Below are positions 11,514 to 20,395 of a DNA stretch of 22,500 nt, piece after piece (the stretch's first letter is position 1; every line of letters begins with the position of its first letter). Source of the DNA: Stramonita haemastoma (lineage: Eukaryota > Mollusca > Gastropoda > Neogastropoda > Muricidae); contig CM060339.1 of the NCBI GenBank assembly GCA_030674155.1, forward strand, positions 30,880,079 through 30,902,578, read 5' to 3'. A model generated the notes under the pieces. That model had not been told where the DNA came from. It worked only from the letters and a program-made list of their open reading frames with translations, and ran no database searches. The position numbers were made by a program, and so were the translations under genes.

Positions 11514-11538
<25 letters not shown>
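10763..11538 (+). repeat. Near-identical 388-bp tandem duplication
   Basis: The block starting GTGTCTAATGG at 10763 is repeated from 11151 at a constant offset of 388 bp with no indel through CATAAGTAG (11101 and 11489). I see one substitution in the unique part (G at 10886, A at 11274). Differences otherwise lie in the terminal TAG repeat, which is short in copy 1 (11105-11150) and greatly expanded in copy 2. The unit contains CACGTG and ATTTGCAT motifs close together (about 10887-10904). It has no ORF or tRNA-like box. The near identity points to a recent event, or to an assembly duplication. Confidence 0.92.
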
Positions 11539-11564
<26 letters not shown>

Positions 11565-11585
11565 TAGTAGTAGTAGTAGTAGTAG

Positions 11586-11617
<32 letters not shown>

Positions 11618-11686
11618 CTTGTGTTATCAGTAGTTGCCATCATCGTTGTTGTTATTGTTGCTACCATTATTATTCTTATTATTATT

Positions 11687-11742
<56 letters not shown>

Positions 11743-11747
11743 TATTG

Positions 11748-11807
<60 letters not shown>

Positions 11808-11825
11808 CATCATTATTACTATTAC

Positions 11826-11889
<64 letters not shown>

Positions 11890-11940
11890 GCTGTTGTTAT
11901 TATTGCTGTTGTTATCATTATTATATCATCATCATTATTA
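11489..11940 (+). repeat. Compound trinucleotide repeat field (TAG, TTG, ATC, ATT)
   Basis: Successive tracts are (TAG)n at about 11493-11585, (TTG)n at 11586-11618, a short mixed bridge, (ATC)n at about 11689-11741, and (ATT)n at 11749-11808 and 11821-11890. Mixed ATC/TTG ends follow. All have period 3, so they give long artefactual reading frames of Ile, Leu, Ser, Tyr or Met runs on both strands. None is believable coding sequence. Confidence 0.93.
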
Positions 11941-12099
11941 GGGTTGTCAGAATAACTTTCATTATCATCATTGCTATCATCATAATGACAATTATTCCAA
12001 GCTACCATCCAGAAAGGGTACTGCACTACAGTTGAGTTACTTCAGTGGTGTTCAGTGGTGCTTGGTCTGATCCAACATGCGAAGACTATCACCTATGAA

Positions 12100-12260
12100 G
12101 TCTCCAGTGATGGCAACAATGGCCTAGTTGTTGACTCCTACTGCATGATACATCCTTTTGGGAAAGGTACTCTACAACAAAATTTCACGACTTTCTCCCT
12201 TCAACTTTTGACTTTGAAGGCTTCAATACTGACCCACCACAGGCATGAGAAATGCACGAG
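12100..12260 (+). mobile_element. Possible degenerate tRNA-derived SINE
   Basis: A TGGCCTAGTTGTTGACTCC segment (about 12119-12138) resembles a Pol III A box of a tRNA-derived SINE. Downstream, TTTTGGGAAAGGTACTCTAC (about 12156-12176) and a TTTCACGACTTTCTCCC segment resemble the body of common invertebrate SINEs. I find no clear B box, so this is a decayed copy or a chance resemblance. The 72-codon open frame over it has no supporting feature. Confidence 0.28.
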
Positions 12261-13540
12261 AAACCAAAACTGAGATCACTATGAGACCAGAGCAACAGGA
12301 TCTGTCAAATCTAAGAGGATTTTTGATTATTGTATGATGATCAATGATGATAGGAATGAGGCTGCTAGAGAAGTGTGTGTACCAGCTTTGTGACTACTTG
12401 ACAGTACTGTGTGCTATGTTTCCTATCATCGTAGGTATCAGCACCCGCCAGGCCCCTAAATTTCAGATACCAGGAGATCTTCATTGTGGTCCCAGAAACA
12501 ATGATATCACAACACAACCACTCTGAGAAGAAGCAACCAGAGTATAAAAATAACACAAAACGAAACCAAAAAACAACAAAAACAAGTCATGGGATCGTAG
12601 CCTGTGAACTACATCCCAAAACAGAACACACTCACCACCTTGCTAAGGCTGCTGGTAGCAAACACAAAAGGTGTTTTGTTATACTACAAACCTGTCCTCT
12701 GTAACAAACCACTCTTGTGAGAAACTGTCGTTGAGTAAATGTTGTGTAAGAAACAGGGGACCACCACAGCGTCAGCTCCCTCTTTGTCAGGTACCAACTG
12801 AATACAGACCAACCAAAATTTCAAACTAATAAATCATTCATAATGATAATGATAAAATTTACACTAATATGATAATCACCCATCACCGCTAAAAGTAATA
12901 ACATAACAATAACTTTAAAAAAATAATTATCAAACAAAATATGAAACTTTTTAAAATTGAAATAATAAAAAAAAACAATTAAAAAGGACTGGGGGAAGAG
13001 GGGTATCAAGGAGGAAGGGAGGAAATAAGTAATCAGCCAAACATTGATAACAATAATAATACAAGTTTTCCCATGAATCAAGAACCCCTACTTAATTTTT
13101 TTTTGAAATTTAATTCAGTCAGCTAGACTATCAAACCAAGACAGTAACGATTATAATGATAATGATAAGCCATTCTTAATAACATCAAAAGCAGCCATCA
13201 TCAGAAAACCTGTTAAAAAACTGGATTTTTTTTAAAAGGGGGGACATGTTTTTAAAAAATCAAGTCACAATGTCATCACTTCATTCATTTGTATTTCTCC
13301 TTTCCACACTTGTAAAATTTATAAATTATGCATGTGCATGTTTAGATTACTAACAGGCTTTCATTAGCATTAACAATAGCTTAAACATTTTAAGAAAAAG
13401 AATATCTCACTCTTCACCTCTCTTCCACATACACACACAGCACGTAACAGTGCAATATTTCCCGTCCCTAAAAAGAACAGCTGAAAAAATTATGTCCGAG
13501 GGATGCAGAAAGTCCTGCTGCATTTGTTGTTCTCAGGGTT
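12261..13540 (+). other. Unannotated AT-rich spacer
   Basis: No gene or element is recognisable. From about 12830 to 13270 it is very AT-rich, with ATAATGATAATG stretches and A runs. Short open frames of 60-86 codons on both strands have no coding signature. A minus-strand LINE begins at its right end. Confidence 0.55.
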
Positions 13541-13547
13541 AATTGAT

Positions 13548-14755
13548 TTATAATTCGGTTTCTAAACATTTACTCATTAAATAATTTTTCATCTGTGTCT
13601 TGAACTGATTTTTGTTTTTGATACATTTCAAACTCCTTGGGAGCTTGTTCCATAGATCACTTCCTAAATAGAAGAAGTTTGTTTTTTAGAGGTTATTTCT
13701 GAGTCTCGAAAATGGTAGTAGGTGATTATGTGTGTTCTCATTAACTTTGAAGCAATTAGTGATGTTCGGAGGGGCATTTCCATTGAAAACTTTCTGTACA
13801 AATATGGCTTTATTGAATATTAACAAAGTATGTTTTGGAAGATTAGAATATTTATTTGCTTATAATCACTGATTGTTAGGGAACTTGATTTTAATAGATT
13901 AAGACTTAGTCCTCTTTTATATAATCGATAATTGAATTTTAAATTTGTTTCACTACAGCTGTCCCAAAGAGATGAAGCATAGTCCATGATAGGCATAATA
14001 TGGCCACGAAAAACAGTTTGTGAGAATGGTTATTCAAGAAGTGTTTTATTTTATATAACTGAACTATCTTGTTGCCAAGACGTTTTCCCAGTGCCATTAC
14101 AAACTCAGTCCAAGTAAGATTTTTGTCAGTAATGACACCCAGAATTTTGTGGGAGTAAACTTCTTTGATTACTCTCTTATCTACAAACAGAGGTAGGAAG
14201 TTATTTTTCATATGTTGCCTTTTCTGTCTTGCTAGTACATACATACACTTAGTCTTTTGTACATTTAAGGACATGTGTTTTAATTGAGTCCAAGTAATCA
14301 ATCTGTCAATACTGTTTTGAAGTTTGAGTGTTAGTCTCTAAGGATCAAAATCACTAGAATAGATAAATGTGTCATCAACAAACATTTCACAGCTACATTC
14401 CAGAAATGAAGGTACGTCATTTACATAGAAAATAAAAGGGGACCCAAAACTTATCCTTGTGGAACTCCATGTTTAACAGATATCATTTCTGATGTTTGAT
14501 CAATTGTAGTTATTAGCTGTTTCCTATCTGTCAAAAAACTTTCTAAAAGATCGATCATTTCTGGTAGTAGTTTATACAGATGCAGTTTTCGCAGTAGCAA
14601 GAAGTGATTAATAACATCAAATGCTTTTTCAAAGTCAACAAAATAAGACCTCTATGTCTATTTTCATTTGTATTATGTAAGAGACTTTCAGTAAGTTGAG
14701 TACTCTACAACAGTGGAAACATTTTCATTTATTTTGCCTTACTGAATCCGAATTG
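13548..14755 (-). pseudogene. LINE-C: decayed reverse transcriptase, minus strand, 5'-truncated
   Basis: Read on the minus strand, RT motifs appear in order across shifting frames. First is QFGF near 14745, then VDFEKAFDVINH (motif A, about 14610-14643). HGVPQG is followed by a TAA at 14451-14453 where Ser is usual, then VLGPLLFS. After a frameshift come YVNDVP and FVDDTFIYSS (motif C, Asp codons at 14371-14376). The longest open piece is 13939-14301, with LNVQKTKCM and KILGVITDKNLTW. Past its false stop, homology continues in another frame (ASSLWDSCSETN, YKRGLSLNLL), shifts again near 13840, and ends with NKLPRSLK and a stop at 13548-13550. GVPQGSVLGPLLF-type motif B suggests the Jockey/CR1/L2 group, distinct from LINE-A. 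The copy is clearly dead. Confidence 0.85.
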
Positions 14756-14849
14756 TGTTTGTGTGTGTTTGTGTTTATGTGTGCGCGCGCGTGCGTGTGT
14801 GTATGTGTGCACGTGTTTGTATGTGTGTGTGTTGTGTGTGTGTGTGGGG

Positions 14850-14895
<46 letters not shown>

Positions 14896-14933
14896 CTGTG
14901 TGTTTTTCTTGTGTGTGTGTGTGTGTGTGTGTG

Positions 14934-14993
<60 letters not shown>
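14755..14993 (+). repeat. (TG)n microsatellite
   Basis: About 240 bp of TG with CG-rich start (GCGCGCGCGTGCG near 14782) and several TTG, TTTC and GGG interruptions, ending in a pure run (about 14935-14993). It sits exactly where the minus-strand LINE loses its upstream homology and 66 bp beyond the receptor stop codon. If the receptor mRNA extends this far, the tract would be in its 3' UTR. Confidence 0.95.
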
Positions 14994-14995
<2 letters not shown>

Positions 14996-15058
14996 GGCGT
15001 AGTAGAGTGGTACTGATCCTTTTTTGGACAGTGAACTGTTTCCTCTCTGTTTGTGCCT

Positions 15059-16144
15059 CTATTTCCCTGATTCTGAAGCTTTCTGATGGACAGATGGAGC
15101 AGGGGGAGTCTGAGTACCACAGCGTATCCAGTGGAGAAACTCCCTTCTGAATTTAGTTCCAGTCAGGCAGTAGAGACCAAAGTTGATGGCGCTGTTCGTG
15201 AACCACATCTGATGTGTTATTGCCCTCAGCAATTCACCAAAAGCATCTGTTTGTGGATCCTGAACTATTGCATCGTAATTGTAGGTATACCACAGCACGT
15301 AAACACATACAGGCAGGGTTAACACCAGGAAAGCACAGGACAGAACCAAAACCATGACGGTAGCTCTAGAGGAGGTTTTCCTCCGACTGTCAGTGCTATG
15401 TGCAGTGTTGGCATTGGACTCCACACGTGCAGCCATGGAGGAAGACGAAGACACTGCTTTGAACAGACTGATAGACAGGATGACATCACAGGCAAACTGA
15501 CATGCAGTGGGAAAGAAGGAAGCAGCGCACAAATCTATCCAGCTGAAGACAAAGTCAAAGAAGTGTAGGTAGGGGCCCTCTTCCGCATAGCAGCCGTTTT
15601 CCTCCGTGATGTCAAATGCAATTAATATGTGAGAGTAAAGAGCACACACAGAGATGACAAGTGTTGCTATGACAATCCACGTTCTTCGCACAGTGCACAT
15701 CACTCGCATTCTGTGTGGCCACAGGACCGCCATTGTCCTCTGTACTGTCACACAGGTCACCAGCCAGGCAGACGTAGTACCACTGGCATAAACCATGAAA
15801 TTATAAAGCTTGCAAAGGGCCACATGAAAGTATACAACACTTACATCAAAAACGTATGAAACCCAATCAAAGTATATGACACACAAAAATGTAAGGTCAG
15901 ACATGGCAAGGGACATAAGAATAACATGCTGAGAAGAGTTGTGGTCCTTAATACGACGCATGACACAGATGGTGGCGATGTTTCCAAAGCCTCCCACCAG
16001 GAAAATGAATGCAGGGAATATTTTCAAGATAATCACAGACACTTTGTATTCCATGAAATCCTCATAGGTTAACTGGTCTGTCCAGTGTGTGGTGTTTTCC
16101 TGGGGTTCATCACTGCTACTGGAAAAGTTGATCATGTTGGACAT
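15059..16144 (-). CDS. Rhodopsin-class (class A) peptide-type G-protein-coupled receptor, 361 aa, single exon
   Basis: A plasma-membrane receptor that should couple an extracellular ligand, probably a peptide, to G proteins. The start is the ATG at 16142-16144; the open frame extends 16 codons upstream without an ATG. The N-terminus has N-glycosylation sites (NFS, NTT) and no signal peptide. Seven hydrophobic segments are visible: TM1 at about 36-62 (GFGN, Asn55), TM2 about 74-96 (LAMSD, Asp83), TM3 about 110-134 starting at Cys111, TM4 about 156-175 (Trp156), TM5 about 198-228 (Pro212), TM6 about 262-285 (Pro278), TM7 about 307-327. Cys185 in loop 2 would pair with Cys111. Loop 3 is Ser-rich. 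DRY is replaced by VQR (134-136), and NPxxY by NFGLY (321-325). FRREF at 332-336 starts helix 8. The ligand is unknown; FMRFamide-receptor-like orphan families of lophotrochozoans are the closest in style. An upstream non-coding exon is possible. Confidence 0.88.
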   Translation of the reverse strand: MSNMINFSSSSDEPQENTTHWTDQLTYEDFMEYKVSVIILKIFPAFIFLVGGFGNIATICVMRRIKDHNSSQHVILMSLAMSDLTFLCVIYFDWVSYVFDVSVVYFHVALCKLYNFMVYASGTTSAWLVTCVTVQRTMAVLWPHRMRVMCTVRRTWIVIATLVISVCALYSHILIAFDITEENGCYAEEGPYLHFFDFVFSWIDLCAASFFPTACQFACDVILSISLFKAVSSSSSMAARVESNANTAHSTDSRRKTSSRATVMVLVLSCAFLVLTLPVCVYVLWYTYNYDAIVQDPQTDAFGELLRAITHQMWFTNSAINFGLYCLTGTKFRREFLHWIRCGTQTPPAPSVHQKASESGK

Positions 16145-16203
16145 AGCTTGTGGCCTTTTCTGTAATTCAATATTGGAAGATATGAGTAACAATAATTACA
16201 ATC

Positions 16204-16272
16204 ATGTCTGCCTGTCTGTCTGTTTTTCTGTCTGTCTGTTTATCTGTCTGTTTGTCTATCCCTCTGGATAGC
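16204..16272 (+). repeat. Imperfect (CTGT)n microsatellite
   Basis: CTGT and related TTGT, CTAT and TTAT tetramers run from 16204 to about 16272. It lies 60 bp upstream of the receptor start codon on the template side, within its probable 5' UTR or proximal promoter. Confidence 0.8.
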
Positions 16273-16989
16273 TGTCTCTTAATCTATCTCCATCTCTTTC
16301 CCATTAAAAAACCTATGTGCATGTATGTCACTACAAAGCTACACTTCAAAACTATTTAAATAACTATGCTCAATATCATAATTATAGACAACACGTAATT
16401 ACTGTAATATCAATGCAGCCACTACATTCCTTGAGGTGGTTTCTACCTCTCCATGAATCATATCATATAGAGTTTAAGTTGTCTGATCAATCTGGTATGA
16501 TTTTTTTTAAAATTTAAAGTTTTTTGTAAACAATAATACATTTGCACCTAGTAGTTCCACAACACAACTCAAGTTTCAAGAATTTTATAAAGAAACCTAA
16601 TACATCAATAGCCATAACTATGATCATTATAAACCCCAAAATAAGACATACACTTACTTTCACGAGGTTGTGTATGTGTACATATACGCACACCCTCCCC
16701 CCCCACCCTCCCCCCCCCCCCCCCACACACACAGAGTGTTTCTTCAAGCCAATACATGTATTTTAAGGTTGAAGGAGGAATATCAAAAAACATTATTGCA
16801 ATGCAAACGAGTGTTTTCTCTCTCTATGCACAATTTCTTTTTATTTCATCGAGGGTGAACTTTGAAGAGTTTTGATGATACATTTAGCAGGCCAGAGATC
16901 TCTTAAGCATGGGGTTACCTTAAAACTAGACTGTAGCCACCATGTTTACAAGCAAACTTTGCTGTGCCAGGTTTGACATGCCTTTAACA
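16273..16989 (+). other. Upstream flank of the receptor gene with a C-rich tract
   Basis: Mostly AT-rich sequence that would hold the receptor promoter (minus strand). I cannot place a TATA box or initiator with any confidence. The one striking item is a C-rich tract at about 16689-16724, including a run of some 17 Cs, followed by (CA)n. It reads as G-rich on the receptor's coding strand and could form a G-quadruplex. Confidence 0.5.
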
Positions 16990-17555
16990 CACAGAGCTGA
17001 GCTGTCATACAGACAGGGTTACCCTGCCACATTCCTGACCTCTGACCCGAGATACAGAAAGGGTTACCCTGGGTATTTCCTGACCTCCGATCCGAGATAC
17101 AGACAGGGTTACCCTGGGTATTTCCTGACCTCCGATCCGAGATACAGACAGGGTTACCCTGGGTATTTCCTGACCTCCGATCTGAGATACAGACAGGGTT
17201 ACCCTGGTATTTCCTGACCTCCAATCCGAGATACAGACAGGGTTACCCTGGGTAATTTCCTGACCTCCGACCCGAGATACAGACAGGGTTACCCTGGGTA
17301 TTTCCTGACCTCTGACACGAGATACAGACAGGGTTACCCTGGTATTTCCTGACCTCTGACACGAGATACAGACAGGTTACCCTGGGTATTTCCTAACCTC
17401 CGACCCGAGATACAGACAGGGTTACCCTGGGTATTTCCTGACCTCTGACACGAGATACAGACAGGGTTACCCTGGGTATTTCCTGACCTCTGACCCGAGA
17501 TACAGACAGGTCTGCCCTGGGTATTTTCTGACCTCTGACCCGTGATGCAGTCAGG
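16990..17555 (+). repeat. 45-bp minisatellite, about 13 units
   Basis: GATAC landmarks fall at 17051, 17096, 17141, 17186, 17230, 17276, 17321, 17365, 17409, 17454, 17499 and (as GATGC) 17544. The units are therefore 45 bp with occasional 44 and 46. Each carries GATACAGACAGGGTTACCCT, holding the inverted repeat CAGGGT-T-ACCCTG. As 45 is a multiple of 3, both strands show 15-residue repeating frames, but the 44- and 46-bp units break them. Outer units are the most diverged. The array is bounded on the right by a minus-strand SINE. Confidence 0.95.
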
Positions 17556-17765
17556 CCTACGGTAGTACATTCTTTGTCTCTGAAAATCATACTGTGTTTG
17601 ATGAATGTTATACACAGGGCCTCAGTGGATTGTCTAATCTGAAAGACTAGCACCCCAACAGCCACACAAGGTCAGTGGATGGGAAAAGTTCAGGCTCCAA
17701 TGAGGATCAAACCTGTATTTTCTTTTTTCTGGGCGAGTGCTTCACCTTGACCCTTGACAATTTTA
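17556..17765 (-). mobile_element. tRNA-derived SINE, minus strand, same family as 21962-22335
   Basis: Read on the minus strand there is a promoter-like start (AAGCACTCGCCC near 17740) and a B-box-like GGTTTGATCC (about 17706-17715). The SINE body follows: TTTTCCCATCCA, GTGCTAGTCTTTC, GATTAGACAATCCACTGAGG and CCTGTGT. The same blocks, in the same order, occur on the plus strand at 22030-22135. The copy is 3'-truncated against the 45-bp minisatellite. Confidence 0.7.
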
Positions 17766-17766
17766 T

Positions 17767-17850
17767 GCTCTTTACGCAGGTATGTCAATTTTTAAAAAGC
17801 GATTTTTATCCTCTTTACGCAGGTACGTCAGTTAAAAAAATGTGCTTCAT
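17767..17850 (+). repeat. Degenerate 43-bp tandem duplication
   Basis: The motif CTCTTTACGCAGGTA occurs at about 17768 and again 43 bp later. Each copy is followed by TGTCA/CGTCAGTT and an A-rich stretch. From about 17850 to 18150 I see nothing else recognisable. Confidence 0.6.
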
Positions 17851-18149
17851 CTATCAAACTGTGATGATGACCAGATCGAAGAACTGCAACCTTACTTCAA
17901 CCAATCATCAACAAGTTTGACCTGCAAAACTCTCATCCTTCATTTTACCAGGAATGACAGGTCAGGCACATAATCATGTCAAGGCTGGATAAGAAGTTTG
18001 CATGTATCATTTTTGGAATATATCGTGTCACATAGATACCCATACTCAAACTCCAGGTGGTTTTATATCCTACGAAACAGAGTATGGGCTGTTATGCTCA
18101 GACCTTGTCACAGTAGAGGACCATCTTAACATAACACTGTCAAAGTTGA

Positions 18150-18515
18150 CCAGCCTTCTTAGCGCAGTGTAAACGCGGTGGGTTACTGACTACAAGGTCG
18201 CAGGCTCAAATCCCATAAGAGTCATAGGGATCGTTTTGGATTCCGACTGCCTCCCACCCAGAATGAGTTTGCTATGGGCTCATTGAGAAGATTGTGTTCA
18301 CACAACAGAGTGCCATTCTCTTGAGGGGTGGAATTTTGAGAGTGTTGCTCAAGTTTCTTGACCACCACTGCAGGTGTCTGTGTCTCTTGACCTGGTTGAT
18401 GCAAGGATATATTGATATGGGAAGCTAAGCGTAGAGTGCAGCCCTATCAAGAAGTCTCAGAGGGCATGAACTTCCGTAACTACATCATAACATCATCGTC
18501 ATCCACACTGATCAT
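18150..18515 (+). mobile_element. tRNA-derived SINE, family 2
   Basis: A tRNA-like head is visible. TTAGCGCAGTGTAAACGCGG (about 18159-18178) serves as A box, and GTCGCAGGCTCAAATCCC (about 18197-18214) as B box, at tRNA-like spacing. An unrelated body of about 270 bp follows and ends in CATCATAACATCATCGTCATC, an (ATC)n-like tail near 18483-18505. The acceptor stem cannot be completed, so it is not a functional tRNA gene. The body differs from the SINE at 21962. Confidence 0.65.
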
Positions 18516-18884
18516 CAGACAATAAAAGAAAATTGTTTCTGATTCAGTGGGCCCTGGTGTCATGGTGACCTTAGTTTCGGTTTATCCATTTACTTCTGTG
18601 CCTGTGATGTATTGGTGTCAAAGCATTTGGGGTTGATGATTCAAGAGAGAATGTGGTTTGAAGATCGTTGTAGTAGTGGTCACAGCCCTGAATGGGCGTC
18701 TCATTCAGTCTGGCTCCGCGACTGAGCCATTACTGTTGCAAATATGTGGATATCTAGGTGGTGTCGTCCATTATGTTAACTCAGAACAGAAACCACTGAA
18801 CACCACCAAATACACCCAGCAGCGTTGCATGATCCTGTAGAGTTTGTAAACCAATACCTTAGAAAAAGGCCCTGATCTTCCTTT
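18516..18884 (+). other. Unannotated spacer with a small hairpin
   Basis: No gene is recognised. TGGCTC-CGCGACT-GAGCCA at 18711-18729 can fold into a 6-bp stem with a 7-nt loop. It resembles a tRNA anticodon-arm-sized hairpin and may belong to another old SINE, but no A and B boxes frame it. Confidence 0.4.
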
Positions 18885-20395
18885 CTTGCCAAGCATATAG
18901 AGCGTATGACATGATGCCACATAAAAGAGTACTTCTTTAGTGTGTTTTTTTCATATAGAGGGCATGACTTGATCACATATAAAGGAGTACTCCTTTAGTG
19001 GCTTTTTTCATATAGAGCCTATGAATTGATACCATATAAAAGATCAATCAGTTTCTTGCTTGTCATATAATTTATGACTTGACACTATATGAAATGGTAC
19101 TCTTTTATTGCTTGCATATACAGTTTCTGCTTTGATACCGTGTAAAGGGGTACTTTCTTGCCTTTCATATGGAGATTATAGAGTTCGTGACTTGACACCA
19201 TTATATAAAGGGTACTCCATTATTAGGGGGCAGGACAGCTAAGTGGTCAGAGCACTTGCTTTCCCCAAGTCAAGAATAAGCAGCATGAGTGATACCAATT
19301 GGATAGGTGACTGTTTGGGCGCTTTGGCTACAGTACAGCCCTCCCAGTTCACCCAAGAGTAAATGGGTACCTGCCTCTTTAGGGCCAAGGAAGGTCAAGC
19401 AGCCAGAGAGAGGAGATGGGTGCCTCATTCAATATGCTGGCCCCTGGAGAAGCTAAGGTATCTGATGCCTTACTCCCCTACGACCACATAGGTTATGTGA
19501 CTCTTTTACCCTTTTTTAGACTGTAATCCTTTTTCCCATTTTATAGAGTGTATACCTTAATACCATACAGAAGGGTACTCCTTTATTGCCTTTCATAGAG
19601 TGATTATGCCTTTGATACCATATAGAAGGGTACTCCATTATTGCCTTTTATAGAGTGTATATGCCTTTGATACCATATAGAAGAGTACTCTTTTATTGCC
19701 TTTTATGGAGTGTTTATGCCTTTCATACCATATAGAAGAGTACTCTTTTACTACCTTTTGTACAGGTCGTATGACATGATACCATATAGAAGGGTACTCC
19801 TTTATTGCCTGTCCTATAGGTCGTATGACATGATAGCATATAGAAGGGTACTCCTTTATTGCCAGCATACACAGTGTATACCTTGATAGCATATAGAAGG
19901 GTACTTCTTTATTGTCAGCATACACAGTGCATACCTTGATAGCATATAGAAGGGTACTTCTTTATTGTCAGCATACACAGTGCATACCTTGATAGCATAT
20001 AGAAGGGTACTCCTTTATTGCCTGTCCTATAGGTCGTATGACATGATAGCATATAGAAGGGTACTCCTTTATTGCCAGCATACACAGTGCATACCTTGAT
20101 AGCATATAGAAGGGTACTTCTTTATTGTCAGCATACACAGTGTATACCTTGATAGCATATAGAAGGGTACTCCTTTATTGCCAGCATACACAGTGCATAC
20201 CTTGATAGCATATAGAAGGGTACTCCTTTATTGCCAGCATACACAGTGCATACCTTGATAGCATATAGAAGGGTACTCCTTTATTGCCAGCATACACAGT
20301 GCATACCTTGATAGCATATAGAAGGGTACTCCTTTATTGTCAGCATACACAGTGCATACCTTGATAGCATATAGAAGGGTACTCCTTTATTGTCT
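18885..20395 (+). repeat. 53-bp minisatellite with 213-bp higher-order repeat, split by a SINE
   Basis: Right-hand units are nearly identical and exactly 53 bp (AGAAGGG at 20161, 20214, 20267), with a core of GATAGCATATAGAAGGGTAC and TCCTTTATTG. A variant unit with GGTCGTATGACATGATAGC occurs at about 19807 and again 213 bp later at 20020, giving a four-unit higher-order repeat (3 x 53 plus 54). Units become steadily more diverged leftwards to about 18885. A SINE (19224-19502) interrupts the old part. Reading frames on the minus strand through the array are by-products of the repeat. Confidence 0.93.
19224..19502 (+). mobile_element. tRNA-derived SINE inserted in the 53-bp array
   Basis: It starts GGGGGCAGGACAGCTAAGTGG, with CTAAGTGGTCAGAGCACTTG as an A-box-like head (19239-19258). 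The B box is degraded. The body carries GGGCGCTTTGGCTACAGTAC, AGAGTAAATGGGTACCTGCC and CATGCTGGCCCCTGGAGAAG-like blocks seen in invertebrate SINEs, and ends near CCTACGACCACATAGGTTATG. Minisatellite units resume on the right after a short T-rich stretch. I could not fix a target-site duplication. Confidence 0.68.

Noticed and set aside
11488..12035. Long frames rich in Ile, Leu, Tyr, Ser or Met
   Set aside because: They are translations of trinucleotide microsatellites, open on both strands because the period is 3.
15086..15859. Plus-strand frames antisense to the receptor
   Set aside because: They are shadows of the receptor CDS with no domain of their own.
16145..16192. Upstream extension of the receptor to a TTG codon
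   Set aside because: The first ATG in frame is at 16144, and animal receptors normally start at ATG. The 16 extra codons are better read as 5' UTR or the end of an intron.
16942..17665. Possible secreted protein made of 15-residue repeats (YRQGYPGYFLTSDPR or the minus-strand counterpart)
   Set aside because: Both strands are equally open because the unit is 45 bp. Units of 44 and 46 bp break every frame, and the outer sequence is a SINE.
18150..18220. A functional tRNA gene
   Set aside because: A and B boxes are present but no acceptor stem closes, and a SINE body with an ATC-type tail follows.
18885..20395. CRISPR-like array of repeats and spacers
   Set aside because: Whole 53-bp units repeat with no variable spacers, and the window is clearly eukaryotic. 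It is a minisatellite.
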